This document shows, piece after piece, positions 54,732 to 64,000 of a stretch of 64,000 bases of DNA. Origin of the DNA: Williamsia sp. (GTDB lineage Bacteria; Bacteroidota; Bacteroidia; Chitinophagales; Chitinophagaceae); the NCBI GenBank assembly GCA_015069695.1, contig JADCRZ010000018.1, positions 1 to 64,000 on the forward strand, in the 5' to 3' direction. Positions within the stretch are counted from its first letter, which is position 1, and the number at the start of each line of letters is the position of its first letter. A program made the translations under genes and the position numbers. The notes beneath the pieces are model-generated. The model did no database searches and was not told the DNA's origin. It was given only the letters and a program-made list of their open reading frames with translations.

Positions 54732-54871
54732 GAAGCGTTCAGCAACGAACACGCCTGGTACTATTCTACAGCCCAATCCATGCAACGGCACAAACACCCA
54801 CAACTGCTGAATAATAGCTTGTTCGTTGTAGCGTAGTGCAGTAAGTTTTAGTCCCTTTCAAACAGCCTTGA
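54732..54871. repeat. Dispersed hairpin repeat, copy 2
   Basis: Same ends and length as 1-140: GAAGCGTTCAGCAACGAAC at the left, AGCTTGTTCGTTGTAGCG at 54817-54834, then the shared CCCTTTCAAACAGCCTTGAT. The middle is diverged. The end parts can pair through CAACGAACA/TGTTCGTTG. Confidence 0.8.
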
Positions 54872-55020
54872 TTTTTTTGGTTCTTTTTTTATCAAGGAAG
54901 CTGTTTAGGATTATTTATTAAGGGATTCAAGATAAGGGCCTTATAAAAAAGCACAAGTTTTGCCTAATGTTGAATTTCAGTGCTTTAAGAAAAACCCTAA
55001 ACAACTTCAAGAAAAAAAGA
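54868..55020. repeat. CTTGA/T-rich module interrupted by an insertion
   Basis: CCTTGATTTTTTTGGTTC and the following T run to ATCAAG (ending 54896), then AAGAAAAAAAGAAGG from 55009, together rebuild a module like those at 131-180 and 191-240. The 112 bases between belong to the MITE-like element. Confidence 0.7.
54897..55008. mobile_element. 112-bp MITE-like element with 13-bp terminal inverted repeats
   Basis: The left end GAAGCTGTTTAGG (54897-54909) and right end CCTAAACAACTTC (54996-55008) are inverted repeats with one mismatch; weaker pairing extends another 12 bases inward. AAG flanks both sides (54894-54896 and 55009-55011), a likely 3-bp target duplication. There is no coding capacity. 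Excising the element plus one AAG restores the host repeat module. It would need a transposase supplied in trans; the IS family was not identified. Confidence 0.75.
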
Positions 55021-55067
55021 AGGAGATATCCACATCCAATCAACACTTGCTAAATTTTTTATTATGA

Positions 55068-55088
55068 TATACTAAAATGTTTAGTATA
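55068..55088. promoter_or_regulatory. 21-bp perfect palindrome upstream of dinB
   Basis: TATACTAAA-ATG-TTTAGTATA, 9-bp arms around three bases, ends 24 bases before the dinB ATG at 55113. Placement and symmetry suggest an operator, possibly for a damage-responsive repressor; TATACTTG at 55085-55092 resembles a -7 box and would overlap it. No regulator gene adjoins the cassette. Confidence 0.55.
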
Positions 55089-55112
55089 CTTGTATCTACT
55101 AACCAGCAACCC

Positions 55113-56288
55113 ATGTATAGCCAACACCGGTCCGTCGCCCATTTCGACCTGGACGCATTCTTTGTGTCGGTTGAATGTAAAAAGAACAGTGCCCTGAAAG
55201 GAAGACCTATAGCCGTAGGAGGAGGCGATCGCGGCGTGATAGCCGCCTGCAGCTATGAGGCCCGCAAGTTTGGCGTAAAAAGTGCCATGCCCGTCAAACT
55301 TGCCAAACGGCTTTGTCCCCAACTGTTTATCCTCAAAGGCGATATGGAATCTTACTCCCAGCATTCCCGCCAGGTAACCGACATCATTGCTTCACAGGTA
55401 CCCCTATACGAAAAATCAAGCATCGATGAGTTTTATATCGACATGACGGGCATGGACAAGTTCTATGGCTGTGCCCGCTATATCCGCAGCCTGCGCGAAA
55501 AGATCATGAAGGAAACCGGACTGGCTATTTCGTACGGACTGGCCAGCAATAAACTGGTCAGCAAGGTGGCGACCGATGAGGCCAAGCCAAACGGACAGCT
55601 TGAAATTGAGTGGGGGGGCGAGAAACCATTTCTGGCCCCTTTGCGTATAGAAAAGCTGCCTATGATCGGGAAGAAAACCAGCGACCTGCTTCACAGCATG
55701 GGCGTTGATACCATCGCGGTGCTCAGCGAAATACCTGTTGAAATGCTGCAGAACCTGCTGGGCAAAAACGGCACCGAGCTGTGGAAGAGGGCCAATGGCA
55801 TTGATGAAACACCGGTTGTGCCCTATCATGAACAAAAAAGCATTGGTACCGAGAACACCTTTCACAGCGATACGATCGACATTTCCTTCCTGCACCGCGA
55901 GCTGCTGCGCATGACAGAAAGGATTGCCTTTGAACTCCGCTCTACCAGCAAGCTGGCGGGCTGCCTCACCGTAAAGATCCGTTACAGTGATTTTCACACC
56001 CTTACCAAACAAGCCATCATTCCCTACAACGCATCTGACCACCTGCTGATCCAGGAAGCCCGGCAGCTGTTCGACAAACTCTACGACCGGCGTCTGCTTG
56101 TGCGGCTCATCGGCGTGCGCGTGAGCCACCTGATCCCCGGCAACTACCAGATCAATTTATTTGATGATACGCAGGAGATGATCAAGCTGTACCAGTCGAT
56201 CGACAGCATCAAAAAACAGTTTGGAGAAACCAAATTAAAAAGAGCGGCAGGCATCGAGCCTGTAAAAAAACAACCCCTATGTACCTGA
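55113..56288 (+). CDS. dinB: Y-family DNA polymerase IV
   Basis: A 391-residue translesion polymerase. The catalytic acids lie in AHFDLDAFFVSVE and SSIDEFYIDMTG, the fingers in YGLASNKLVSKVATDEAKPN, and the helix-hairpin-helix region around LPMIGKKTSDLLHSMGVDTI. A QINLFD segment near the C-terminus fits a beta-clamp-binding motif. The ATG at 55113 (MYSQHRSVAHFDLD) is preferred to 55077, which lies within the palindrome. It overlaps the next gene by ten bases, forming a mutagenesis cassette with the DnaE-type polymerase. Confidence 0.93.
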   Translation: MYSQHRSVAHFDLDAFFVSVECKKNSALKGRPIAVGGGDRGVIAACSYEARKFGVKSAMPVKLAKRLCPQLFILKGDMESYSQHSRQVTDIIASQVPLYEKSSIDEFYIDMTGMDKFYGCARYIRSLREKIMKETGLAISYGLASNKLVSKVATDEAKPNGQLEIEWGGEKPFLAPLRIEKLPMIGKKTSDLLHSMGVDTIAVLSEIPVEMLQNLLGKNGTELWKRANGIDETPVVPYHEQKSIGTENTFHSDTIDISFLHRELLRMTERIAFELRSTSKLAGCLTVKIRYSDFHTLTKQAIIPYNASDHLLIQEARQLFDKLYDRRLLVRLIGVRVSHLIPGNYQINLFDDTQEMIKLYQSIDSIKKQFGETKLKRAAGIEPVKKQPLCT

Positions 56289-59245
56289 ATTGCAAATCCT
56301 GGTTCAGCTTCCGGTACGGCACCCTGGAAACCGAAGCCCTGGTAAAACTGGCAAGCAAGCTGGGCATTCCTTCCCTGGCACTTACCAATATCAACAATAC
56401 GCAGGACACGTGGGACTTTGTTGGGTTCTGCGGCAAGCAAGACGTGAAACCCATTGCCGGAACTGAGATCCGGAACGACAGTCATCTCTGCTACGTGCTG
56501 CTTGCGCAGAACAACGAAGGCTTTCTGCATATCAACCGGTTTCTCTCGGAGCACCTGCAGGAGAAAAAACCTTTTCCCGACAAGCCCTTTTTTCCTGGTT
56601 CCGTATGGGTTATTTATCCCTTTGGAAGATACCAGCCCCATGAGCTGCAGCACCACGAATTCATTGGCGTCCAAACAACGGAAGTCAACAAGCTGTATGG
56701 CACTAACACCCACCAGTATGCGCGCAAGTTCGTGATCCGCCATCCTGTTACTTTTCAGAATGACTGGGATGAAAAGAAAAAGGTATACATCAAAGACAAA
56801 GGCACAGGCTACAATGTACACCGGCTGTTGCGGGCCATTGATAAGAACGTCATCGGCTCCAAGCAACAGCCTACAGATGTGGCGGCCCCGCATGAACAGT
56901 TTATCCCTCCTTCCGAGCTGCTGGGCATATTTAGCAATTACCCGGATATTGTTGCCAACACCCGGCAACTGATGGACAGCTGTTCTATCGGAATGGATTT
57001 TAAATCAGAAAAAACAAAGAGGGTATATTCCGCCACTGCTTACGATGATAAAAATTTGCTTGCAAAGCTGGCGCTTGACGGACTGAAACGCCGCTACGGC
57101 CCTGTCAACCGTGTTGCAAAAGAAAGGGTGGAGAAAGAACTGCAGATTATCAACACGCAAGGCTATAATTCATATTTTCTGATTACCTGGGACATCCTGC
57201 GCTATGCGCGCAACCGGGATTTTTTCTTTGTGGGAAGAGGCAGCGGCGCCAACTCGATCGTTGCGTATTGTTTAGACATCACCGATGTGGACCCGCTCGA
57301 TCTTGATCTTTACTTTGAACGTTTTTTGAATCCCCAGCGCAGCTCGCCACCTGATTTTGACATCGATTTCAGCTGGAAAGACCGCGATGAAATCACTGAC
57401 TATATTTTCAAGCGCTACGGGCGCGAGCATGTGTGCCTGCTGGGTTCAGTCACTACCTTTCAGAAACGGGGTGCCATCCGTGAGTTGGGCAAGGTATTCG
57501 GATTGCCCAAAGCAGAGATCGATGCCATGGAACAGGAGGGAGCCGAGCACAAGGATGACAGCCTGCGCAGGCAAGTCAGGAAGTACAGCGACAAGCTGAA
57601 AGATTTTCCCAACCACCTGAGCATCCATGCCGGCGGCGTTCTCATCAGTGACGCACCGGTGCATCAGTACACGGCTACCGAACTGCCGCCCAAAGGATTA
57701 TCCACCTCCCAGATCGATATGCACATCGCGGAAAAGATCAGGCTGACCAAGTTCGATATTTTGAGTCAGCGCGGACTGGGGCATATCCGCGACAGCATCG
57801 AGCTGATCCGCCAGAACCAGGGCGTAAACGTCAACATTCATGACGTGGCAAAACTTAAAAAAGATACGGCGCTCGCTGCCCGCATCAGGGCCGCCGATAC
57901 CATCGGGTGCTTTTATATCGAAAGTCCGGCCATGCGGCAGTTGCTGAAAAAGCTGGAATGCAATGACTACCTTACGCTGGTAGCTGCCAGCAGCATTATC
58001 CGGCCGGGCGTGGCCCAGTCGGGCATGATGCGGCAGTATATCTATCGCTACCACAATCCCGACAAGTTTGAGTACCTGCACCCTAAAATGAAGGAGCTGC
58101 TGGAAGAAACCTATGGCGTGATGGTGTACCAGGAAGATGTGATCAAAGTGGCGCACCATTTTGCCGGACTGGATATGGATGATGCAGATGTACTGCGGCG
58201 GCTCATGAGCGGCAAGTATCGGGGGCATGAACGCTTTGAAGAAATCAGGCAAACCTTTTTCAGCAATTGTGCCGAACGCGGTTACCCGGATGAGATCAGC
58301 CAGGAAGTCTGGCGGCAGATAGAATCTTTTGGCGGCTACTCGTTTTCAAAAGCACATTCGGCCAGCTTTGCCGTGGAAAGCTACCAAAGCCTTTTCCTGA
58401 AAACCTATTACCCGGCCGAATTCATGGTGGCTGTTATCAACAACTTCGGTGGCTTTTACAATACGGAACTGTATTTTCATGAGTTGAAAAGATGCGGTGT
58501 TATTGTCTTGCCCCCATGCGTAAATAGAAGTCAATATCTTACGCGTATTGAAGGCACAACTGTGTACGCTGGTTTTATCCACATCCAGGGCCTGGAAGAA
58601 ACCATGGTAACAGCCCTGCTGGAAGAAAGAAGCAGGAATGGCCCCTACGAACACCTGCAGCACTTTATTGAACGGACTGCGATCGGACTGGAACAGCTCA
58701 ACATCCTGGTACGTGTAGGTGCCCTGCGCTTTACCGGCAAGAGCAAAAAAGAACTGTTGTGGGAAGCCAATTTCTTACAAAAAAAGAACCGGTACACCAC
58801 GGTGAATGCGGCCATGTTTACCGAACCACCGCTCCATTTTACCCTGCCCCGGCTTAGCCAGCATCCGCTTGATGATATACTGGATGAGATAGAGCTGCTG
58901 GGCTTTCCTATTGGCAATGTGTGGAACATGGTTGATATTGATACCCGCCCTTATCAAACTGCTGCCGAATTACCGGCCCTGTTAGGAAAGACTATACAGG
59001 TCATCGGTTATTATGTTACCACCAAGGCCATCCGCACTGCCACCAAAAAAGCCATGCATTTCGGAACATTCCTGGACAAACAGGGTGACTGGATCGACAC
59101 GGTTCATTTTCCTCACTCGTTCCAGTATACGCCGTTTGAGGGAAAGGGGTTTTATGAGCTCAGGGGAAAAGTAGTGGAAGAGTTCGGCGTATATGCAATT
59201 GAGGTTTCTTATTGCAAGAAGATAGGATTGAAAGAGACAAAATAA
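56279..59245 (+). CDS. dnaE2: DnaE-type DNA polymerase III alpha, accessory/error-prone
   Basis: A 988-residue C-family polymerase. The palm contains GRGSGANSIVAYCLDITDVD and the catalytic PDFDIDF followed by RDEITDYIFKRYG; the fingers include FGGYSFSKAHSASFAVESYQ, and a C-terminal OB-like domain begins TIQVIGYYV. The N-terminal PHP domain has lost its metal ligands: the usual HLHVHS-type motif reads YLNCKS and ALTDHGN reads ALTNINN, so no PHP exonuclease is expected. It is shorter than replicative DnaE (about 1150-1200). Overlap with dinB supports a damage-tolerance role. The symbol is by analogy; Bacteroidota members may form a separate clade. Confidence 0.88.
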   Translation: MYLNCKSWFSFRYGTLETEALVKLASKLGIPSLALTNINNTQDTWDFVGFCGKQDVKPIAGTEIRNDSHLCYVLLAQNNEGFLHINRFLSEHLQEKKPFPDKPFFPGSVWVIYPFGRYQPHELQHHEFIGVQTTEVNKLYGTNTHQYARKFVIRHPVTFQNDWDEKKKVYIKDKGTGYNVHRLLRAIDKNVIGSKQQPTDVAAPHEQFIPPSELLGIFSNYPDIVANTRQLMDSCSIGMDFKSEKTKRVYSATAYDDKNLLAKLALDGLKRRYGPVNRVAKERVEKELQIINTQGYNSYFLITWDILRYARNRDFFFVGRGSGANSIVAYCLDITDVDPLDLDLYFERFLNPQRSSPPDFDIDFSWKDRDEITDYIFKRYGREHVCLLGSVTTFQKRGAIRELGKVFGLPKAEIDAMEQEGAEHKDDSLRRQVRKYSDKLKDFPNHLSIHAGGVLISDAPVHQYTATELPPKGLSTSQIDMHIAEKIRLTKFDILSQRGLGHIRDSIELIRQNQGVNVNIHDVAKLKKDTALAARIRAADTIGCFYIESPAMRQLLKKLECNDYLTLVAASSIIRPGVAQSGMMRQYIYRYHNPDKFEYLHPKMKELLEETYGVMVYQEDVIKVAHHFAGLDMDDADVLRRLMSGKYRGHERFEEIRQTFFSNCAERGYPDEISQEVWRQIESFGGYSFSKAHSASFAVESYQSLFLKTYYPAEFMVAVINNFGGFYNTELYFHELKRCGVIVLPPCVNRSQYLTRIEGTTVYAGFIHIQGLEETMVTALLEERSRNGPYEHLQHFIERTAIGLEQLNILVRVGALRFTGKSKKELLWEANFLQKKNRYTTVNAAMFTEPPLHFTLPRLSQHPLDDILDEIELLGFPIGNVWNMVDIDTRPYQTAAELPALLGKTIQVIGYYVTTKAIRTATKKAMHFGTFLDKQGDWIDTVHFPHSFQYTPFEGKGFYELRGKVVEEFGVYAIEVSYCKKIGLKETK

Positions 59246-59404
59246 ACGCAGGAACCTGCAAAGAAGGTGTTTCCGTTTACAGCCCATTGCAGCACGTTTG
59301 CAGGAAAAATCGTTGAGCACCGTTCCACACCAGGCGATGCCGAGATGGCCAGGCAGACAGGCATGAAAATGTAAAGAGTTCCTGTACAGTGACCTAAAAT
59401 AACA

Positions 59405-59430
59405 ACAGCCAGGCAATGCTGCCTGGCTGT
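59405..59430. terminator. Hairpin between convergent dnaE2 and LamG genes
   Basis: ACAGCCAGGCA-atgc-TGCCTGGCTGT is a perfect 11-bp stem (59405-59430) without a long T run on the plus strand. Its position between convergent ends suggests termination. Confidence 0.6.
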
Positions 59431-59471
59431 GTGTTGTAGAGAAACTTGACTTGTGCGTTTATGCCTGCCTG

Positions 59472-62051
59472 TTATTCTTTTACCAATCTGAATACGGCCT
59501 TATCACCCAGTTGTACATGATAGATGCCTTTTGTAAGTGCACTGATGTCAACCTGTTGTTTGCTGCCGGAAACAGTAAATTTCTTTACGACCCTTCCCTG
59601 CATATCTGAAACAATGCCTGTTTTACCGGCGAGCGCGGCATCATTGCTTTCGATGTTGAAGAAGTCTGCAGCAGGTGAAGGATAAAGAATTGTATACGCC
59701 TTATCGCCAGCAAACAGAACCTGCTGCACGGTGCTGTACGTGTAATTGCCATCTTTATCTACCTGTAATAGCCTGTAATAGTTCAAGCCTTTGCCGGGTG
59801 TATTGTCATTGGCTGCGTAATGGCGCAATGCAGACGAAGAACCGGCTGCCTGCACGGTTGCAATGCGGGTAAAGTCGACGCCATTGCTGCTGCGCTCAAC
59901 GCTAAAGTGCGCGCTGTTAAACTCGGAAGCTGTATTCCATTGAAGCAGTACAGCAGTTCCCTGCTGTTTGGCAGTAAAGTCGGTCAGCGTTACGGGCAGG
60001 GTGGCCAGCGTAGTAGCAGTTATAGACGATGCGGGATAGCTTCCCTGACTGGCCACAGAAGTTTTGTTGGCCCTTACGCGATAATAGTAAGTAGTGGCTG
60101 GTGACAGACCGGTAACAGCGTAGGAAGTACCTGTGCCAACGTTCAGCCCGTTGTAACCCGATACAAAAGAACTGAAAGCAGGACTTGTCGAAACATCCAG
60201 TGCGTAGTTGTTCACGGTGCCTACAGTGGGTGCTGTCCAGTTAGCAGTAAACCTGTTACTTCCCACACTGGTTGGAGCCCAAAGGGTAGGAACAACCATG
60301 GCATAGCTTTCCATCCAGTTGGAACTGGTGCCTGTGAGGGCAAAGCCGCTGAGCGTACCAGTGACCCCATTTCCAGAAACATCATATACCGATGTCACTG
60401 AAGAGTTGGTTCCACTTGCTGTTCCTAAGTCGAACTTATAGTAAGCTGTTAAACCAGTTGTTGGATTGATAATGTTGTACATGTTTGACTGGATCTCACT
60501 TTGGGAACGTTGGGTGCTCCAAACACGCACCTCATCGATCGAACCATTGAAGAACCGGTTGGTGCCTGATTGAGACCACTGGCCGATCCTGAAAGATCCG
60601 GTAGGATTGGTCACCCCTACGCCGTTGATATTGCCATAATCTGTTCTGTTACCAACAGGGAGGCCATTTACATATAGTCGCATTGATTCTTTGGTACTGC
60701 CATCCCATGCCGCAGCCAGGTGATACCAGACGCCGGTTGCAAGGTTGGAAACAGGATAGCTGATGTAACTTCCTGCACCGGTCGTAGCATTCATACAATA
60801 GAACGACAGTGCATTGGCATACAAAAGCAACTCGATGCCGGAACTGCCGATCGACCGGCTTATGATTTCCTGGTCGCCCGTAAAGCTGCCGAACCTTGCC
60901 CAGCACTCCATGGTCTTGATATTGGTTGCAGCCAGCGAAGCACCCGAGCCGCCGTCCACATAATCATTTACCCCGTCAAAGTTGAGTGCGTTTCCGGGTG
61001 TGGTCATGGTGGTAGCAGTGAGCGTTACAGCAGCCGAAGTATCGGTACAGCTGTTGGTCACAGCTACTTTGTAATCTCCAGGGATAGTCGCTGTATAGGA
61101 ACTGCCAGTAGCACCGCTGATGGGATTGCCGTTCAGCAACCACTGGTAAGCCGTACCGGTCACGCTTGAACTAAGCGCAAGCGAACTGCCCTCCGGAAAA
61201 GAAGTAGCGCCCCCGGCTGTGTTGATAGATACGGTAGAAAAGGTAACACCATATTTTGCACCGAGGTAACGGTTGACCTGCTGAATCTGGCAATCGGTCA
61301 GCTTTGTGTTGTAAACAATCACTTCTGCAATGTCACCATTGAAACAGTTGTCATCTCCGTCCCAGCCAATCCTGAAACTGGTTTGCGCATCTGTTGTACT
61401 GGTCTGGTCTGTGAACGTGGTAATGGTTTGTCCGTTGAAATAGATATTTGATCCATTGGTTACGCCATAGTTGTATACAGCTGTCATCAAACGGGTAACA
61501 CCCACCGTACCTGCACCGGTAACAATGGCCGCAGGGTTCGTAGGCCCGAGGGAAGCTCCGCCGTTGTTGGCGCCTGCACTCGGATTGCTCGACCAGCTCG
61601 TGAAGAAGAACCGGTCCCAGTTGCCATTGTCATCTCCCCACAAGCCTTGATCTCCACTCTGGGTACCTTGCTTGTAGACGGTAAAAATGGTGACTGCACT
61701 GGAAGAAACGGCCCTGATGTCAACGCCCGCAATCTGGTACACAGAGCCGCTCGTACCGGATACGCGCGCGAAGCGTACGACAGACTTACCATTGATCTGG
61801 TTTGAATAAACCCTTCCGGATGCCTGTCCGGGATACGTAGTGGCGTTGCGTGCACCACCTGATTTGTCATACCAGGTCGTGATCAAAGTACCATCAGCCT
61901 GATTGGCTGTTCCATTGTTAACATCCGAGGCATCAAGCCACAACCGCAGGTTTGCGCTGGCGATGTTAGTAGGAAGTGTTTGCGCCTGCAGGTAAGTCTT
62001 GTTAAGCAGTAGTAGCAAAACTGCGAGGCGACTGAAGTAGCGGTTTTTCAT
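59472..62051 (-). CDS. Large secreted LamG/FN3 protein with T9SS sorting domain
   Basis: An 859-residue protein with a signal peptide (to about LQAQ) from the ATG at 62051. In order: a LamG-like domain (about 30-255; [29 protein letters not shown]), a PKD/Ig-like segment (about 275-345; [18 protein letters not shown]), a LamG/Laminin_G_3 domain (about 355-570; [29 protein letters not shown]), an FN3 domain (about 590-690) and a type A type IX secretion sorting domain at the end ([16 protein letters not shown]). It is probably exported through the outer membrane and attached to the surface, as an adhesin or glycan-binding protein. Confidence 0.88.
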   Translation of the reverse strand: MKNRYFSRLAVLLLLLNKTYLQAQTLPTNIASANLRLWLDASDVNNGTANQADGTLITTWYDKSGGARNATTYPGQASGRVYSNQINGKSVVRFARVSGTSGSVYQIAGVDIRAVSSSAVTIFTVYKQGTQSGDQGLWGDDNGNWDRFFFTSWSSNPSAGANNGGASLGPTNPAAIVTGAGTVGVTRLMTAVYNYGVTNGSNIYFNGQTITTFTDQTSTTDAQTSFRIGWDGDDNCFNGDIAEVIVYNTKLTDCQIQQVNRYLGAKYGVTFSTVSINTAGGATSFPEGSSLALSSSVTGTAYQWLLNGNPISGATGSSYTATIPGDYKVAVTNSCTDTSAAVTLTATTMTTPGNALNFDGVNDYVDGGSGASLAATNIKTMECWARFGSFTGDQEIISRSIGSSGIELLLYANALSFYCMNATTGAGSYISYPVSNLATGVWYHLAAAWDGSTKESMRLYVNGLPVGNRTDYGNINGVGVTNPTGSFRIGQWSQSGTNRFFNGSIDEVRVWSTQRSQSEIQSNMYNIINPTTGLTAYYKFDLGTASGTNSSVTSVYDVSGNGVTGTLSGFALTGTSSNWMESYAMVVPTLWAPTSVGSNRFTANWTAPTVGTVNNYALDVSTSPAFSSFVSGYNGLNVGTGTSYAVTGLSPATTYYYRVRANKTSVASQGSYPASSITATTLATLPVTLTDFTAKQQGTAVLLQWNTASEFNSAHFSVERSSNGVDFTRIATVQAAGSSSALRHYAANDNTPGKGLNYYRLLQVDKDGNYTYSTVQQVLFAGDKAYTILYPSPAADFFNIESNDAALAGKTGIVSDMQGRVVKKFTVSGSKQQVDISALTKGIYHVQLGDKAVFRLVKE

Positions 62052-62457
62052 ACAAATGTGATTTGGTGATGGAATGGGAATTATCAAAACGAAGGGCTAT
62101 CCGATTAATTATTCCCGCCCGGGAAGAACCCTCTCTCACCAAATCACAATTTTCAATCTCTAATCGATTTCATTCAGTTTACCCATAAGGGTTTTATGTC
62201 ATGAGCTAAGACATTCTATGTCCTGTTTAGAACTTTCATTTTTTAGTGTCTATTCCACACTTGATAATTTATTCCCGCCCTTACAGCCGCGTTTTTGTTG
62301 ATACCAGGATTGCCTGTCTGCCATCTACCCGTTTTTATGTTCCCATATCATACAACAGAATAAGTTAAAATAGCTCCACAGCCAGGCTGAAAATTATGTG
62401 ACCGGAAATAGTAAAAAGTGAGAATGATCTATATTTATCACGACTAAACTATCAACC
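62052..62457. other. Divergent intergenic region with short repeats
   Basis: About 400 bases holding both promoters. TTATTCCCGCCC occurs twice (near 62108 and 62270). Around 62196-62222 are three ATGTC/GACAT half-sites: ATGTC (62196-62200), GACAT (62210-62214) and ATGTC (62218-62222); the last two form GACAT-tct-ATGTC. TATATTTA just upstream of the tricorn gene is one mismatch from the -7 consensus. Confidence 0.4.
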
Positions 62458-64000
62458 ATGAAGAAATTGCTGGCTGCCTGGTCTGTTTTTGCTTGCATCC
62501 AACTGCATGCACAAACGAATGCCGCGCTGTACCGATATCCCGATGTATCTGCATCTCAGATTGTATTTACTTATGCCAATGACATATGGATCGTATCCAA
62601 AGAAGGAGGCATGGCTACCAAGTTAAGCTCACCGCCCGGCGTAGAATCTTTCCCCAAGTTTTCACCCGGCGGAAAATCGATTGCGTTTACAGGAAACTAT
62701 GATGGCAACCTGGATGTGTATGTGATCCCTGTTACCGGCGGCGTTCCGCAACGCCTCACCCAACACGGCGGCTCTGACCGGGTAGTTGACTGGACGCCTG
62801 ACGGAAAGCGGGTTCTTTTTGCATCCGGTCGCGAAAGCGGCAAAGAAAGGTTTAACCAATTTTACACCATTGCGCAGGAAGGCGGCCCGGCAGAAAAGCT
62901 ACCCCTGGCATATGCAGAGTTTGGGTCTTATTCACCCGATGGAAAAAGCATTGCGCTGACTTATATATCGCAGGCCTTCCGCAACTGGAAACGGTATCGT
63001 GGTGGCTGGAACGCCGACATTCATGTGTTTGATTTCGCCAAAGGCAGCTCAGAAAAAATTACCACTACCGATGCCTCGGATGAATTTCCCATGTGGCACG
63101 AGCATTCAATTTACTTTCTCTCTGACCGGGGGCCGGAAGTGCGCATGAACCTGTGGCGCTATGACATAGCCTCCAAAGCATTTACGCAACTGACCAATTT
63201 CAAAGATTATGATGCTCACTTTCCCTCTATGGGCCCTGCTGACATTGTAATGGAAGCAGGCGGAAAACTTTACCTGTACGGTCTGGCTTCCCAACAGTTA
63301 AAAGAAGTGGAAATAACGGTGATCACTGACCGCACAGCTTTAAAGCCCTCTGTGCAACAAGCCGACAAATTTATTCAGCATGCAGCCATCAGCCCGGATG
63401 GCAACCGCGCCCTGATCGAAGCAAGGGGTGAGCTGTTTTCGCTGCCGGCAGAAAATGGCTATGTAAAAAACCTGACCCGCTCTTCCGGTTCTGCCGAACG
63501 TACACCAGCCTGGTCGCCGGATGGAAAAATGGTTGCCTACTGGAGCGATCAATCCGGTGAATACGAATTGTGGGTCACGGAACCGGCCCGCGAAAATTCA
63601 AGCCGCAAGCTCACCAGTTATGGTCCGGGCTTCAGGTATACGCCGTACTGGTCGCCCGATAATAAAAAGTTAGCGTTTATCGACAAGGCCATGCAGATCA
63701 TGATCTATGACCTGGGTACGGGTAAAACCACCCCCGTGTGCAAGGGATTAAGAATGATGCACGGCTCCCTGGAGAATTTCCGCTGCAGCTGGTCGCCCGA
63801 CAGCCGCTGGCTTGCCTTCAGCCACGACCTTGAAAACCAGCACGAGGGTGTTTTCTTGTTTGATTACAGCACGGGTAAATTAAGTCCGGTCACCAGCGGC
63901 TTTTACAGTTGCTCGGATCCGGTTTTTGATCCGGAAGGAAAATATCTTTACCTGCTCACCAACCAGTCTTACCAACCAAGCTACAGCAACCTGGATAATA
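62458..64000 (+). CDS. Tricorn-type protease, N-terminal part (runs off the window)
   Basis: Open from the ATG at 62458 to the window end (514 codons). It has a signal peptide (AAWSVFACIQLHAQ) and then WD40/TolB-like propeller blades with the recurring SPDGK pattern: KFSPGGKSIAFTGNYDGNLD, DWTPDGKRVLFASGRESGKE, SYSPDGKSIALTY, AWSPDGKMVAYWSDQSGEYE. The layout and the start RYPDVSASQIVFTYANDIWI match tricorn/S41 peptidases, whose C-terminal PDZ and S41 catalytic domains would lie beyond 64000. A TolB-like protein remains possible. Confidence 0.85.
   Translation, partial: MKKLLAAWSVFACIQLHAQTNAALYRYPDVSASQIVFTYANDIWIVSKEGGMATKLSSPPGVESFPKFSPGGKSIAFTGNYDGNLDVYVIPVTGGVPQRLTQHGGSDRVVDWTPDGKRVLFASGRESGKERFNQFYTIAQEGGPAEKLPLAYAEFGSYSPDGKSIALTYISQAFRNWKRYRGGWNADIHVFDFAKGSSEKITTTDASDEFPMWHEHSIYFLSDRGPEVRMNLWRYDIASKAFTQLTNFKDYDAHFPSMGPADIVMEAGGKLYLYGLASQQLKEVEITVITDRTALKPSVQQADKFIQHAAISPDGNRALIEARGELFSLPAENGYVKNLTRSSGSAERTPAWSPDGKMVAYWSDQSGEYELWVTEPARENSSRKLTSYGPGFRYTPYWSPDNKKLAFIDKAMQIMIYDLGTGKTTPVCKGLRMMHGSLENFRCSWSPDSRWLAFSHDLENQHEGVFLFDYSTGKLSPVTSGFYSCSDPVFDPEGKYLYLLTNQSYQPSYSNLDN

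Noticed and set aside
56144-56968. A 274-codon minus-strand frame across the dinB/dnaE2 junction
   Set aside because: It overlaps two strongly supported polymerase genes and shows no family signature.

Overview
The window comes from a Bacteroidota chromosome, most likely family Chitinophagaceae. Supporting signs are promoter -7 boxes of the TAnnTTTG type, almost no Shine-Dalgarno sequences, a C-terminal type IX secretion sorting domain, many lipoproteins and signal peptides, LytS/LytTR regulation, DPP-IV/M1/tricorn peptidases and typical Bacteroidota gene neighbourhoods. Base composition is moderate. No tRNA, rRNA, CRISPR array, complete insertion sequence or prophage was seen.

Layout. 1-240: a dispersed hairpin repeat followed by two tandem CTTGA-type modules. 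243-11083: housekeeping and envelope genes (glmM, a methyltransferase, a CorC-like membrane protein, a HupE-like protein, an M1 peptidase, an SPFH/ribbon-helix-helix pair, a secreted esterase, a MORN-type protein, a parvulin). 11128-13329: a cobalamin riboswitch and its TonB-dependent receptor. 13444-18994 (minus strand): the alpha operon infA-rpmJ-rpsM-rpsK-rpsD-rpoA-rplQ, a strong terminator, then carA-aroQ. 19117-24777: a phosphoesterase, a TPR lipoprotein, rpe, a lipase-META fusion and small exported proteins. 25012-26750: a LytS/LytTR two-component pair. 26771-29707: divergent sulfatase and arylsulfotransferase-like lipoproteins. 29779-35066 (minus): a probable DUF2264 / M1 peptidase / DPP-IV operon. 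35217-40437: poorly characterised genes, including a probable operon around an exported TPR protein with a Ppx/GppA-like actin-fold domain. 40507-47825: parE, a receiver-only response regulator, envelope proteins and a penicillin-acylase-like enzyme. 48043-53875: a membrane-tethered J-domain protein and a carbohydrate cluster (GH3 with PA14, oxidoreductase, double cupin). 53966-55113: a decayed toxin-antitoxin locus, a polypyrimidine tract, the second hairpin-repeat copy and a 112-bp MITE-like insertion. 55113-59245: an error-prone polymerase cassette (dinB plus a DnaE-type polymerase with a degenerate PHP domain). 59472-64000: a large LamG/FN3/T9SS protein and the start of a tricorn-type protease.

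The observations most worth following are: (a) the exported TPR-Ppx/GppA fusion flanked by two lipoproteins; (b) a family of perfect long inverted repeats placed at gene ends (40425-40500 and 51400-51586); (c) a MITE whose removal exactly rebuilds the repeat module it interrupts; (d) an intact antitoxin next to a toxin reading frame broken by two one-base lesions; and (e) a 21-bp perfect palindrome just upstream of the mutagenic polymerase cassette. All functional calls come from reading the sequence, without database searches.
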